A stretch of DNA of 64,000 bases, taken from an uncultured SAR86 cluster bacterium (GTDB lineage: Bacteria; Pseudomonadota; Gammaproteobacteria; Magnimaribacterales; AG-339-G14). Both the position numbers and the translations under genes were made by a program. Positions 28,257-36,781 of this stretch are shown here, piece by piece (the first letter of the stretch is position 1; each line of letters starts with the position of its first letter). The stretch covers positions 1 to 64,000 of the forward strand of contig CACPDB010000002.1 in NCBI GenBank assembly GCA_902632605.1, written 5' to 3'. The notes under the pieces were generated by a model. That model saw only the letters and a program-made list of their open reading frames with translations. It searched no databases and was not told the DNA's origin.

Positions 28257-30404
28257 TTATGACATGGATAAGGACGCTGTTTTGAAATCTTCGATGATAA
28301 AAACATTATCTTCATGATTAAAGTTTTGTATAAAGTCATGCGCTTTTTTAAATTCTTCTGAGTCTTGAGGCTTATTATAAAAATCATGCTCGATTTCTTT
28401 TAATTTTTTTGACGTAAGTATTTCATCAGCATAATTTTTTCTAGCATCTAGACTGTATTCAACAACAAACCTAAAAAAATCGTCATCCCAATCTAACAAC
28501 CTATGCCATGCGCCAGAACATAAATCAGGAGCTGCAGCTCCTGGTAAAACTATTTCTCTTGGGTCTAGGCTCTTTACTCTGTAGCTTTTTTTGTATTGAT
28601 GGAACTTAAACCTAGGATTTGATAATTTAGATTCTAAATTTTTGAAGTAAGGAGGTTGATTACCAAATTTAGGATGTTTTGTCAGTTCAACACCCATTCC
28701 CCAATTCCTAGGGTCATTTAAATCTTCTTCCTTATCATAGAGCCAAAATCCAAAACTAACAGTTTTTTTCTTTTTATACTTAATAGTTAACATTCCAGAG
28801 TAATGAATAGTAATCTCTGCATCAGGATTTTCGACAGCATCTACTGCTTTGTATTCATTTTTTAAGATATCAACAAAGTTTTTAATTTTTTGAATGGGTT
28901 CATCAGGTATTTTTAAATCCACAATTTTTAATTTATTGGACATATCCTCTGTCTTACGTTGAATCCAATCATCAATGCCCTGATTGAAATGAGGTTTGTA
29001 AGAACCTTTTGCAGGTCTTACGTTTGGATTTTCCTTTGAAGTAATACTGGTAATTGCAGATTGTCCTAGAGCATTTGATATTAATTCTGTAAGGACATCT
29101 TTTTTACTTCCAAATTCTTCAATTAAGACTGATAAAAATCTTGAAATATCTGTTGTTTTGGCTCTTGCTCTGGGATTCAAATAACATATTTTAAATAAAA
29201 TCTTCTCCCACGACTCATCAAAGTCTTCTCCTTGTTTAGTAGCTTGTTCAAAATTAGATTGGAAATTTTCTTCCAGCATTTCTTTTCCTTGAGTAATTTT
29301 AAAAGCTATGTCTTCATCCCATTTTTGAAAATCAGGATAATCTGAAAGCAAATCATAAACTTCTGGATGGGCAGTTTGCAGACATACCATGGCAAACATA
29401 ACGGTTGCTCCATCTTTATCATTAAGAAAATTAGAATCTAAATCATCGGATAAATTATTGAAGATTTTTATCAAAGACAAAGAGTTTATAAGTCTTTTTA
29501 TTGATCTTGGATTACCTGTAATTGATAACTCAACAAAAGTTCTAATTAATTCTTCATCCAAACTTTCCTCTCCGGAATAAAAACCTATAGCTGAAAGTAA
29601 TTCAAGAACATAGTTCCCAATATCATAGTTAGACATTGGCATTTTGAAAGGAAGTTGAATAATCTTGTCAAAAAAAGCTCTGAACTCCCATTCATTTTCA
29701 GGCGTTTGTTTACCAAATTTTGCCTCCAATCCTTTAACAACAACTTGATAATCGATCGCTAATAAAAAAATACAATCTTGAATGTTGAAAATATTTTTTA
29801 AAAGCTCAAGAATTCTTACTGCATCTGGAGGGTCTATTCGATCTAAATCATCAACGTAAATTACAAATTTATCAAATGGATTAGTATCAAGGGCCTTAAT
29901 TTCGTTTGTTAGTTTTTTTAACTCTTCTCTTAATTGTTTGATTGAATTTTCATGTTGATCAAACATATCATCTGCTATATCTTTTCCTGCCGCACCCAAG
30001 GCTACGGCTCCCCCTATCCTTGCGGCTCCTCTTGCTAATTTGTTAATTCCGCTTGAAAGCTTTTCTACTCTTGTCTTTTTGTCATCTGAAGAAACTAGCT
30101 CAGAAATAATTTCATTTATTATCTTTATAAGACATTCCTCTGGAGAACATAATAATGAATGTTCCCAAGCGTTTATCCAGATTTGTTTGTATCTAACGGA
30201 ATCATCGTTTATGTCTCTTTTCTCCAATCCACTCCAAATTTGATTCAGCATAGAAGTTTTTCCACTACCCCATTCTCCTTGAATTCCAATTGTCATTGGT
30301 GTTGCGGTATTTTCAATAAAATTTAATAGGGAAAGTGTGTAGTTACTGATACTAAGTGAGTCTTCTCCATTTATTTCTAAAGCTTGATCAACTATTCCTG
30401 TCAT
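28257..30404 (-). CDS. KAP-family P-loop NTPase
   Basis: The 715-aa product (from the ATG with AGAGG upstream; the track start is TTG) has Walker A GIQGEWGSGKTSMLNQIW at about residue 40. Walker B FVIYVDDLDRID lies near 185, and a sensor-like arginine segment is GNPRSIKRLINSL. Between A and B is a weakly hydrophobic insert (ARIGGAVALGAAG), typical of KAP NTPases, which often carry membrane segments there. The C-terminal third is unfamiliar. KAP proteins include PifA, which excludes phage T7, and Kidins220. It diverges from the zinc-ribbon membrane gene, suggesting a common system. Confidence 0.85.
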   Translation of the reverse strand: MTGIVDQALEINGEDSLSISNYTLSLLNFIENTATPMTIGIQGEWGSGKTSMLNQIWSGLEKRDINDDSVRYKQIWINAWEHSLLCSPEECLIKIINEIISELVSSDDKKTRVEKLSSGINKLARGAARIGGAVALGAAGKDIADDMFDQHENSIKQLREELKKLTNEIKALDTNPFDKFVIYVDDLDRIDPPDAVRILELLKNIFNIQDCIFLLAIDYQVVVKGLEAKFGKQTPENEWEFRAFFDKIIQLPFKMPMSNYDIGNYVLELLSAIGFYSGEESLDEELIRTFVELSITGNPRSIKRLINSLSLIKIFNNLSDDLDSNFLNDKDGATVMFAMVCLQTAHPEVYDLLSDYPDFQKWDEDIAFKITQGKEMLEENFQSNFEQATKQGEDFDESWEKILFKICYLNPRARAKTTDISRFLSVLIEEFGSKKDVLTELISNALGQSAITSITSKENPNVRPAKGSYKPHFNQGIDDWIQRKTEDMSNKLKIVDLKIPDEPIQKIKNFVDILKNEYKAVDAVENPDAEITIHYSGMLTIKYKKKKTVSFGFWLYDKEEDLNDPRNWGMGVELTKHPKFGNQPPYFKNLESKLSNPRFKFHQYKKSYRVKSLDPREIVLPGAAAPDLCSGAWHRLLDWDDDFFRFVVEYSLDARKNYADEILTSKKLKEIEHDFYNKPQDSEEFKKAHDFIQNFNHEDNVFIIEDFKTASLSMS

Positions 30405-30431
30405 TATTAAAACCTCTTTCAAAAAAACTTT

Positions 30432-30450
30432 ATTTATTACTATAATAAAT
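30432..30450. promoter_or_regulatory. Palindrome in the KAP/zinc-ribbon divergent promoter
   Basis: ATTTATTA-CTA-TAATAAAT is a perfect 8-bp dyad centred in the 48-bp gap between the divergent starts at 30404 and 30453. It includes the TATAAT -10 (30441-30446) that lies 6 nt before the GTG at 30453. A repressor bound here would block both genes. The AT-only content makes a chance dyad more likely than usual. Confidence 0.4.
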
Positions 30451-30452
30451 TA

Positions 30453-31886
30453 GTGGCTAAAAAAAAATACAGACTAACGACTTGTAATATTTGTGGAAGC
30501 CAAGCACCGGCAAATTTCATGGTACGTCATCCAAAAAAAGTGACAGCAACTTCTCGAAATACCGTTGGGGGTAAAGAAGTTGTGGGTGCCATTTTAGGAT
30601 TTCAAACATCACAAAAAGCCTTAGAAAGATCTCTACTAACGTCAAGAAAAAGAACACACACAACATACAGAACTGTCTGGATGTGTGAGGATTGTTCAGG
30701 TAAAAAATCTGAGGGAACTATTGCCAGAGAAAATCAAGAAAGAGAAGCAAAGGATTTGCTCAATGAAAAAGTAAAGCTTAATAAGGACCTTGAATACCTT
30801 GAGACAACGAAAATACCTGATCAAACAAAAATAGTTAAAGATTGGCAAAATAAATTTGATACAAAACAAGCTGAGTACATAAAAATACTTGAGGGAGGTG
30901 TAGATATTTTTCAGGGAATGAGAAATGATTTTGATTTAATCAAAAAAGATAATGCTGAAAACTTTGCAACGAATTTAATGAAAAATGAAATTTTTAGTAA
31001 CCTTAATAAGAATTATTTAAATACTAGTAAAAAAACGAATAAAAATACTAAAAAGACCATGACTCAAGCTGAAAAACTTGCTTTTAAGATAAAGGCAGAG
31101 GAACTAGCCGAGAAAATAGACAAGGAAAGAAGAAAAATAGGCACCAGATGGGAAGACAAAGCCAAAATGCGAAGATTGCTTGATGAACTTCACGCAGCTG
31201 AGGAAAAACTCAAAGTTACTAAGGAAGCACATGATTTAGCTGTTAAACAGAGATTTAGCGGCGGGCTGATAAAAAAATATCAAGACAAAAAATCCATTAT
31301 TGATCTTTACAATGAAAAACATGCGGATGTGTCTTTCAATGACGAGACAAATTTGTTTTCTTTGAAAAATTTTTCCTACAAGGAAGAATCTTTAGGGCCG
31401 GCAATATCTCCTGAAATTCAAAAAAAAATAGATTTTTGGATTGGATGGAATATTATTTTTGGAATTTTAGCAGTCGTGTTGGTTTTCTTTGAGCCCGAAA
31501 CGGCCTTTGATTCCATTGTGGGAGTTGGCATCATGTTTATGGCACCGGCCATAGTTAGAATTCTCGTATTAAAAGGAAAAAAATCTCCTGATAATAAGAT
31601 TCACAAAGTATTTTCATCATCTTTGGAAGCAAGCCTAAAAGATTGCATCGACAAGCTAAATAAAAAGGTAGAAGAGAACAGTTTATCTTTTAATTTAAAT
31701 CAATTTATTGATTACATGAAAGAATCTACTCAAGTTGGGAAAGAATTAGATGGAATAAGAGATGAATTAGAAACTCATAAGAAAGTTGTGAGTGATGACG
31801 AAACTCTAATGTATGAAATCAAAACAAAGCTTTCTACAATCACTGACAGATTAGCTGTATTAGACTCTGCAGGCGCCGCAAACTAG
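30453..31886 (+). CDS. Zinc-ribbon, coiled-coil, two-TM protein, unknown function
   Basis: The 477-aa product starts at GTG with no Shine-Dalgarno. Two CxxC knuckles, TTCNICGSQ (residues 11-14) and MCEDCSGK (78-81), form a likely split zinc ribbon around a basic segment. Long charged coiled coils follow (about 90-145 and 205-300). A TM hairpin covers about 328-346 and 352-373, and a final coiled coil ends the protein. Both large soluble parts probably lie in the cytoplasm. It is followed immediately by a 53-aa two-TM gene and the channel-like gene. I know no named family. Confidence 0.75.
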   Translation: MAKKKYRLTTCNICGSQAPANFMVRHPKKVTATSRNTVGGKEVVGAILGFQTSQKALERSLLTSRKRTHTTYRTVWMCEDCSGKKSEGTIARENQEREAKDLLNEKVKLNKDLEYLETTKIPDQTKIVKDWQNKFDTKQAEYIKILEGGVDIFQGMRNDFDLIKKDNAENFATNLMKNEIFSNLNKNYLNTSKKTNKNTKKTMTQAEKLAFKIKAEELAEKIDKERRKIGTRWEDKAKMRRLLDELHAAEEKLKVTKEAHDLAVKQRFSGGLIKKYQDKKSIIDLYNEKHADVSFNDETNLFSLKNFSYKEESLGPAISPEIQKKIDFWIGWNIIFGILAVVLVFFEPETAFDSIVGVGIMFMAPAIVRILVLKGKKSPDNKIHKVFSSSLEASLKDCIDKLNKKVEENSLSFNLNQFIDYMKESTQVGKELDGIRDELETHKKVVSDDETLMYEIKTKLSTITDRLAVLDSAGAAN

Positions 31887-32048
31887 ATGATTTTAATTTA
31901 CTTTGTCGGAGCAGTTTTAGTTGTCGCGCTATTGATAAACCTATTTAAAAACGATGATGAATTGAATATCAGAACACTCAAATATTTGCTCCCTGCATTT
32001 ATAGTGGTAAGTGTTTTATTTATTGCCTTGTTCACTTTCTTGAAGTGA
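31887..32048 (+). CDS. 53-aa two-TM protein, unknown
   Basis: This gene is missing from the track. Its ATG directly follows the TAG of the zinc-ribbon gene. The product is almost entirely two TM helices (LIYFVGAVLVVALLINLF and LPAFIVVSVLFIALF) joined by a charged loop NDDELNIRTLK. It is in the same frame as the downstream channel-like gene with only its own TGA and 17 sense codons between, so a fused ancestor is possible. It could also be a separate small subunit. Confidence 0.6.
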   Translation: MILIYFVGAVLVVALLINLFKNDDELNIRTLKYLLPAFIVVSVLFIALFTFLK

Positions 32049-32099
32049 ATTAGAGTTAAATTTAATTTAAAATTTGGTTTAGCCTATTTTTTTAGTTTG

Positions 32100-34190
32100 A
32101 TGTCTTTGAAAAAACTTAAATTGAATTCAAATGAGATTAACTTTTGTATTTTCGTAGACTCTACTTTTTCTCACTTTCATATCATCCAAGCTTACTATCG
32201 ATATTTAGAAAAACTCATTAACTCTCAAGGAGGTATTGGATATAAAAAAATATTTATACACCTTCAAGATCAGTTTGAATTACAGGAAAACAAGCAAACC
32301 ATTTATGAATTTATTACGAACAATGACTTTCAATTTGTTTTGCACAACGGAGAACAACCTCATAATAAATTTGATATCAATACAGTACCTCAAAATTTCG
32401 AGCAATCCGAATGCATAGTGTTCTTTGGACGTGATAGAGATGTTTGCAATAGATATTTTAATTATTGTAAGTATGTTTACAGCACTGAAACATTTTCATC
32501 TGCAGGTGGTTATGCAGGTATAAGCAAGTTATTTCCCGAATACACCATCACGGCCGCTGTTGATGAGTCTAAAAAAGATTTGGAAGAAACGTTTAGAAAA
32601 GAAAATATAAATCCCATTTTTTGTACAAAAGATAATTTTAAAGATCTGCTTACAAAATATTTCGATAAACAGACGGACAAAGATATGTTCTATGCCTCTG
32701 CACTTTTTTACCCAGAAAATTTTTCAGAGCTAGATGTTGATGAACAAGAAAATTGGGGAGAGAGAGGTGACTATCTCTTAGACTTATTTTTTGAACATGG
32801 AGATGGAGAATTCTTTGATGGCGGAGGCGTATTTTATGAAACAGCTCAAGAGAGACTAACCATAAAAGAGAACAAAGAAAATAAATCTGTTCATTGTTAT
32901 GCCCCTTTAGATTATTTGGTTTACATGCGCTCTCAAGATATTTTAAAAACTTTTGACAAAACCCTTTCTAGTTGGAAGTTAAGTAAAATAGATAGTCGAC
33001 TTTTCCCGTCCTCAGTTATCAGTCTTCTTCAAGATATATTCAAAGAAACTAACTTGAATGATTTTAATTTTTCTGAAATTTTGGATCAGGCTGTGTTGGG
33101 TGTAAACAGAGTTGATGGGAAATCAGATATCCATAGAGGAGATTTTGGCAATATTGCTTTTCAAAACTTCGAAATGGCTCACACAGGTAAATATACCCTT
33201 GATCTTTCTCTGGCCAAAGATGGAAAGACGGTTAAAGAAAGGATGAGTAGGTATCAAAAGTTAGATTGGGATCAAAAAAATATTGACTCTATTAAGCCAG
33301 TTACTTACACCTATTTCGACATAGTAAATTTAAGAGAAATTTCAATTGAAGAAGGAACTTTTAAGGCTCAATTCTTTTTAGACATGACTTCAAAAATCCC
33401 TGATCCTATAAATATATTATCTTTCAATAATTTAGACTTAGATAAGGCAATGAAAACTAAAATTGTAAAACAAGACGAACTTGAAGGAGATTTCCATTTT
33501 TATAGATATTTAATTGACGCAAAATTTGATTTTTTTCCTGTCGTAGATAATTATCCTTTTGATAAACAACTGGTTTTTATTTCATACACCATTACGGATG
33601 AAGATAAACATGGAGTTTTACAACCCTTGCCAGTTGAAGAACTAGACAGAGAGTTTAGGCTTGAAGGTTGGCATATAAGAGATACTCGATCTGGGGTCTT
33701 TAGAAGAAAAGTTAATTTCAATACTTTCTTAGGCTCTGAAACCATGATTAAAATCGAAAAAGAAAATAGAGTTGGTTGGTTAATAAAAAGATCAAGCTCC
33801 ATGACTCTTTTGAAAGTACTAATCCCTATTTCCTTTCTTTTTGGAGTGGTTATGTACAGTGCAGCAATGCCGTCTCAGGATATTGGGCGAGCAGCAGAAC
33901 TACTAACAATTACATTTCTTGCAAGTATTGCTTTGTATTTTTCCTCAGAAAGACCTCAGCCATTAACAATGACAGTAATTGATTTTATCTTTGCCGGTTT
34001 TTATGCAATCACTGGAGTTGTTTCAATGTCTGTATTCATATTGGATTTTTTTCCGAAAGTGCATTCGTTATTAGCTGGCTACATATCGCTAGTTGTTCCA
34101 ATTGGAAGTGTGATGATGTTTCTATATTTATGGAGAAGAATTAATTCGAGTAAGTATGCTCCAAAAATGCTTTCTTCAGATGAAAATTAG
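32100..34190 (+). CDS. Pentameric ligand-gated ion channel (Cys-loop) family protein with PBP-like N-terminal region
   Basis: The 696-aa product has three parts. Residues 10-375 look like a type I periplasmic-binding fold, inferred from LINSQGGIGYKKIFI and the late strand RGDFGNIAF. Residues 395-560 match the Cys-loop receptor sandwich, including NYPFDKQ at 484-490, the counterpart of GLIC YPFDSQ, and LEGWHI. Four TM helices follow at about 569-589, 598-616, 625-649 and 657-680. M1 has the conserved Pro and M2 resembles GLIC. There is no signal peptide. The start is ATG; the track begins at an adjacent TTG. Confidence 0.75.
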   Translation: MSLKKLKLNSNEINFCIFVDSTFSHFHIIQAYYRYLEKLINSQGGIGYKKIFIHLQDQFELQENKQTIYEFITNNDFQFVLHNGEQPHNKFDINTVPQNFEQSECIVFFGRDRDVCNRYFNYCKYVYSTETFSSAGGYAGISKLFPEYTITAAVDESKKDLEETFRKENINPIFCTKDNFKDLLTKYFDKQTDKDMFYASALFYPENFSELDVDEQENWGERGDYLLDLFFEHGDGEFFDGGGVFYETAQERLTIKENKENKSVHCYAPLDYLVYMRSQDILKTFDKTLSSWKLSKIDSRLFPSSVISLLQDIFKETNLNDFNFSEILDQAVLGVNRVDGKSDIHRGDFGNIAFQNFEMAHTGKYTLDLSLAKDGKTVKERMSRYQKLDWDQKNIDSIKPVTYTYFDIVNLREISIEEGTFKAQFFLDMTSKIPDPINILSFNNLDLDKAMKTKIVKQDELEGDFHFYRYLIDAKFDFFPVVDNYPFDKQLVFISYTITDEDKHGVLQPLPVEELDREFRLEGWHIRDTRSGVFRRKVNFNTFLGSETMIKIEKENRVGWLIKRSSSMTLLKVLIPISFLFGVVMYSAAMPSQDIGRAAELLTITFLASIALYFSSERPQPLTMTVIDFIFAGFYAITGVVSMSVFILDFFPKVHSLLAGYISLVVPIGSVMMFLYLWRRINSSKYAPKMLSSDEN

Positions 34191-34194
34191 TAAC

Positions 34195-35802
34195 TTAATG
34201 ATCTAAGCCTACAGCCTCTGGTAAAAAGTTTATAAGCTTTTTCTTAAATTCTTCAGCTAATTCACTCCTATAAATAATGAGTTCTACTTCTTTGAAGATA
34301 TCTACTTCAACCTCTTTAAACATCTCTTTAATCTCTGAATTCCGTTTTAATAATTTTGAGCGAATAACTTCTTTTTCTTTTTTTTCTTTTGTTTCAGCTG
34401 CCAATTGAGTTAGGGATTTTATTTCTTCGTCTGTCTCAAATAAGTTGGTTAGTTCTTCTCTTTTATTTTCCCAAGGCTCCACTAAAAGTGATACTTCTTC
34501 AGATATTTTTGTATAAGCCTTTATATCTTTTGATTCCCCAAAGTACTCTTCTCCTTCATACGAAGATTTTTGATTTACTTTGTGAGCATTTTCAATCAAT
34601 GTTAAAACTGTCGCAAAAGTTTTAGGACTAAAAATACATACCTTTTTATTAGGATATTGGTGACTATCCTGAATGGAGTATTCGAGCCAAATTTGTCTCA
34701 ATACACTCCAATTAAAGGAAGAAATGTTTTTTTTAAGAAAGCTCTCTGTATCAAAGTCAGGATCAAAGTCATCTTCAAAATTGACTACCTCTATGGGTTT
34801 TTTCTTTTCATCTTCTTTATCAAGAGTTTTGGTAATATCTATTTCGTTTGTTTCAAAAAAGGATTTAGATTTTGATGCATCTTCATCTTGAGTTTTTTCA
34901 TCTGACTCTGTTTTTTCATTTCCTATTTCATCATCCGTTTCTGAACTTGTAGATTCTATATTTATATTATTATCTGAAAAGAATGAGTCCTTAGCTCCGG
35001 ATGCTGAAGCAATAGAGAGTTCCAATTCTTTCATTGCTCTTCTGTGGCTAAAGATAAGCGCAACTGCTATGAATCCTCCTAAGCCTGTTAGAGCCCAAAG
35101 TATGATGGTCGTTTCTCTTTTTTGCGCCAGCTCTGCTTCTTTTTGAATCTGAGCTTGTAGCTCCATTTCTTTTTTTCTTTTTTCTTCTTGTTCTTTTCGT
35201 TTTTTCTCAGCTGCTATTCTTTTCTTTTCCAGTTCCTCTTCAATAATTTTTCTTCTTTCTTCGTTATATGAAGTTTGAAAATCTATGGGTAATGAAGAAA
35301 ATTGATCGTTGATGAATTTTTCTAAGGGAATATTTAAATATTTTTCTAAAGTTCTAGTATTAACGTTATCTACAGTTGCGTTTGCTGAAACTGTATTCAC
35401 TTTGTTCCACTGCTCGATACCTTTTTCAATTTTATTGATTCCTCGATTGAGTTTTGTTCTTGAGGTTCCAGGTTGATTTTCTTTTATTACTTCCTCGGAG
35501 AGTTTTATGATATTTTTTCCTCGCTCCACTATCTGAGAACGATTTTTAGCCCTACACAAAAGTTCTCGACAATCCGATGCAGTTTTTCTGTCTCTGCTTG
35601 AACTTAAGTTGTCATAAAATGCACATTCAAATTTTCCCGCTAAGCTCAAACCTAAAGTAAGAAGAGCGCCAACTCCACTAGAGTGTTCCACAGATCCTGT
35701 TTTTTCCGGATTTAAGCAAATGGGCTTGCTTAAATCTTTTTTGTCTAACGGCAATAAAAAAGAAGCGAAGAAGAAGAAGAAAGTCAGCCAAAATTTGTTC
35801 AT
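34195..35802 (-). CDS. Membrane-spanning coiled-coil protein, unknown function
   Basis: The 535-aa product has an N-terminal signal sequence (FWLTFFFFFASFLLP) and a periplasmic part with four cysteines (29, 60, 78, 83) likely paired in disulfides. A long Lys/Glu coiled coil (180-229), one TM helix (232-251), an acidic low-complexity linker and a folded C-terminal domain follow. The layout suggests a bitopic sensor or scaffold linking periplasm to cytoplasm. It overlaps the upstream zinc-ribbon/PH-like gene by 4 nt and converges on the channel-like gene with 4 bp between. I recognise no family. Confidence 0.7.
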   Translation of the reverse strand: MNKFWLTFFFFFASFLLPLDKKDLSKPICLNPEKTGSVEHSSGVGALLTLGLSLAGKFECAFYDNLSSSRDRKTASDCRELLCRAKNRSQIVERGKNIIKLSEEVIKENQPGTSRTKLNRGINKIEKGIEQWNKVNTVSANATVDNVNTRTLEKYLNIPLEKFINDQFSSLPIDFQTSYNEERRKIIEEELEKKRIAAEKKRKEQEEKRKKEMELQAQIQKEAELAQKRETTIILWALTGLGGFIAVALIFSHRRAMKELELSIASASGAKDSFFSDNNINIESTSSETDDEIGNEKTESDEKTQDEDASKSKSFFETNEIDITKTLDKEDEKKKPIEVVNFEDDFDPDFDTESFLKKNISSFNWSVLRQIWLEYSIQDSHQYPNKKVCIFSPKTFATVLTLIENAHKVNQKSSYEGEEYFGESKDIKAYTKISEEVSLLVEPWENKREELTNLFETDEEIKSLTQLAAETKEKKEKEVIRSKLLKRNSEIKEMFKEVEVDIFKEVELIIYRSELAEEFKKKLINFLPEAVGLDH

Positions 35803-36668
35803 AAGGACTGTGCCATAGTTAAAATATTTCCTATCATCCAGGATTCAGTTAGTTCCGAAGTATTTATCATAATGGCAGGTCTAGTCTTTAAATTTGTATT
35901 TAAAATCAATCCCTTATCTAAAGTTTCTACACTCGTAATGGAACTCAACCTTTCCTTTAAATCTCTACTGTCCGAAGTACCAAGAAAAAAGAAATGTTTA
36001 TTGGTAATGGCTATTTCCCCAAATCCAATCTTATTCCACTGATCATACTTAATCGGCTGGCCTCGGTGTTGACTATGTCTTATTCTAGTTTTTTTGGTAA
36101 GCTGATATGAAGCTCCTGTAGAGTGTCCCGCATATCTGGTTTTTACATCCAAAACTGATCCACCCCAAAGGAGATTGCTTCTAAAGATAAATTCTTCCCC
36201 TTTAGAAATCATGATTTGAGAATTTGGTTGCAAGCAACTGTAAGGCAGACCTCTTGCGCCTTCAAGGCCTTTTGATCTCAAGTAATAAAGAATCTGTCCA
36301 TACATTAATCTTTTTCCTTCGTCTGGACATAAAACCTTACTCACTGGAGAAGTTAAAACTTTTTCCCATTCCGCCATATATTTTGAGTAAAGATCGAATT
36401 CTTTGTTATCTATTTCGTCATCTTCCAACCATTTATCTACAGCAAACGAAGCACCAGCTTGTATGCAGGCACTCATTTCAGTGCTAGTTAAAAATTTTTC
36501 AGCTTCAATGAATTTTTTTGATAGCTCAGAAATTTTAAATGAGCCAGACAGTAATTTTTCTTCAATGTAATTGATTACATATGAACTATATTCATTGGAT
36601 TTCTTTTCACATTCGGGATGTTTTTTAACCCACATATTGAAGGCGACACCACAATAAGGACAATTCAT
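35799..36668 (-). CDS. Zinc-ribbon protein with PH/GRAM-like C-terminal domain
   Basis: The 289-aa product starts with a zinc-binding CPYCGVAF followed by HPEC. A helical middle follows, then a beta-rich end from about residue 180. The run IGFGEIAITNKHFFFLGT, then SSITSVETLDKGLILN, resembles bacterial PH/GRAM-like domains, which often bind membranes or partners. It is translationally coupled (ATGA) to the 535-aa membrane protein, so the pair probably work together. The domain call is by pattern only. Confidence 0.65.
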   Translation of the reverse strand: MNCPYCGVAFNMWVKKHPECEKKSNEYSSYVINYIEEKLLSGSFKISELSKKFIEAEKFLTSTEMSACIQAGASFAVDKWLEDDEIDNKEFDLYSKYMAEWEKVLTSPVSKVLCPDEGKRLMYGQILYYLRSKGLEGARGLPYSCLQPNSQIMISKGEEFIFRSNLLWGGSVLDVKTRYAGHSTGASYQLTKKTRIRHSQHRGQPIKYDQWNKIGFGEIAITNKHFFFLGTSDSRDLKERLSSITSVETLDKGLILNTNLKTRPAIMINTSELTESWMIGNILTMAQSL

Positions 36669-36748
36669 AGTTATTCTTCAGAACTAATAATTTTGTTTAA
36701 ATTTACTTAATTTATAATAAGTTTTTCTATTTTTAGGAGCAAATTTAG

Positions 36749-36761
36749 AATAACTGTTATT
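36749..36761. promoter_or_regulatory. Palindrome AATAAC-T-GTTATT upstream of the zinc-ribbon/PH-like operon
   Basis: A 6-bp dyad around a single central base lies about 80 bp upstream of the start at 36668, in a 113-bp gap with no gene. It could be an operator for the 289/535-aa operon. The rest of the gap is AT-rich with no other clear signal. Confidence 0.3.
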
Positions 36762-36781
36762 TTGCTTTTTTTAGAGCTCTT

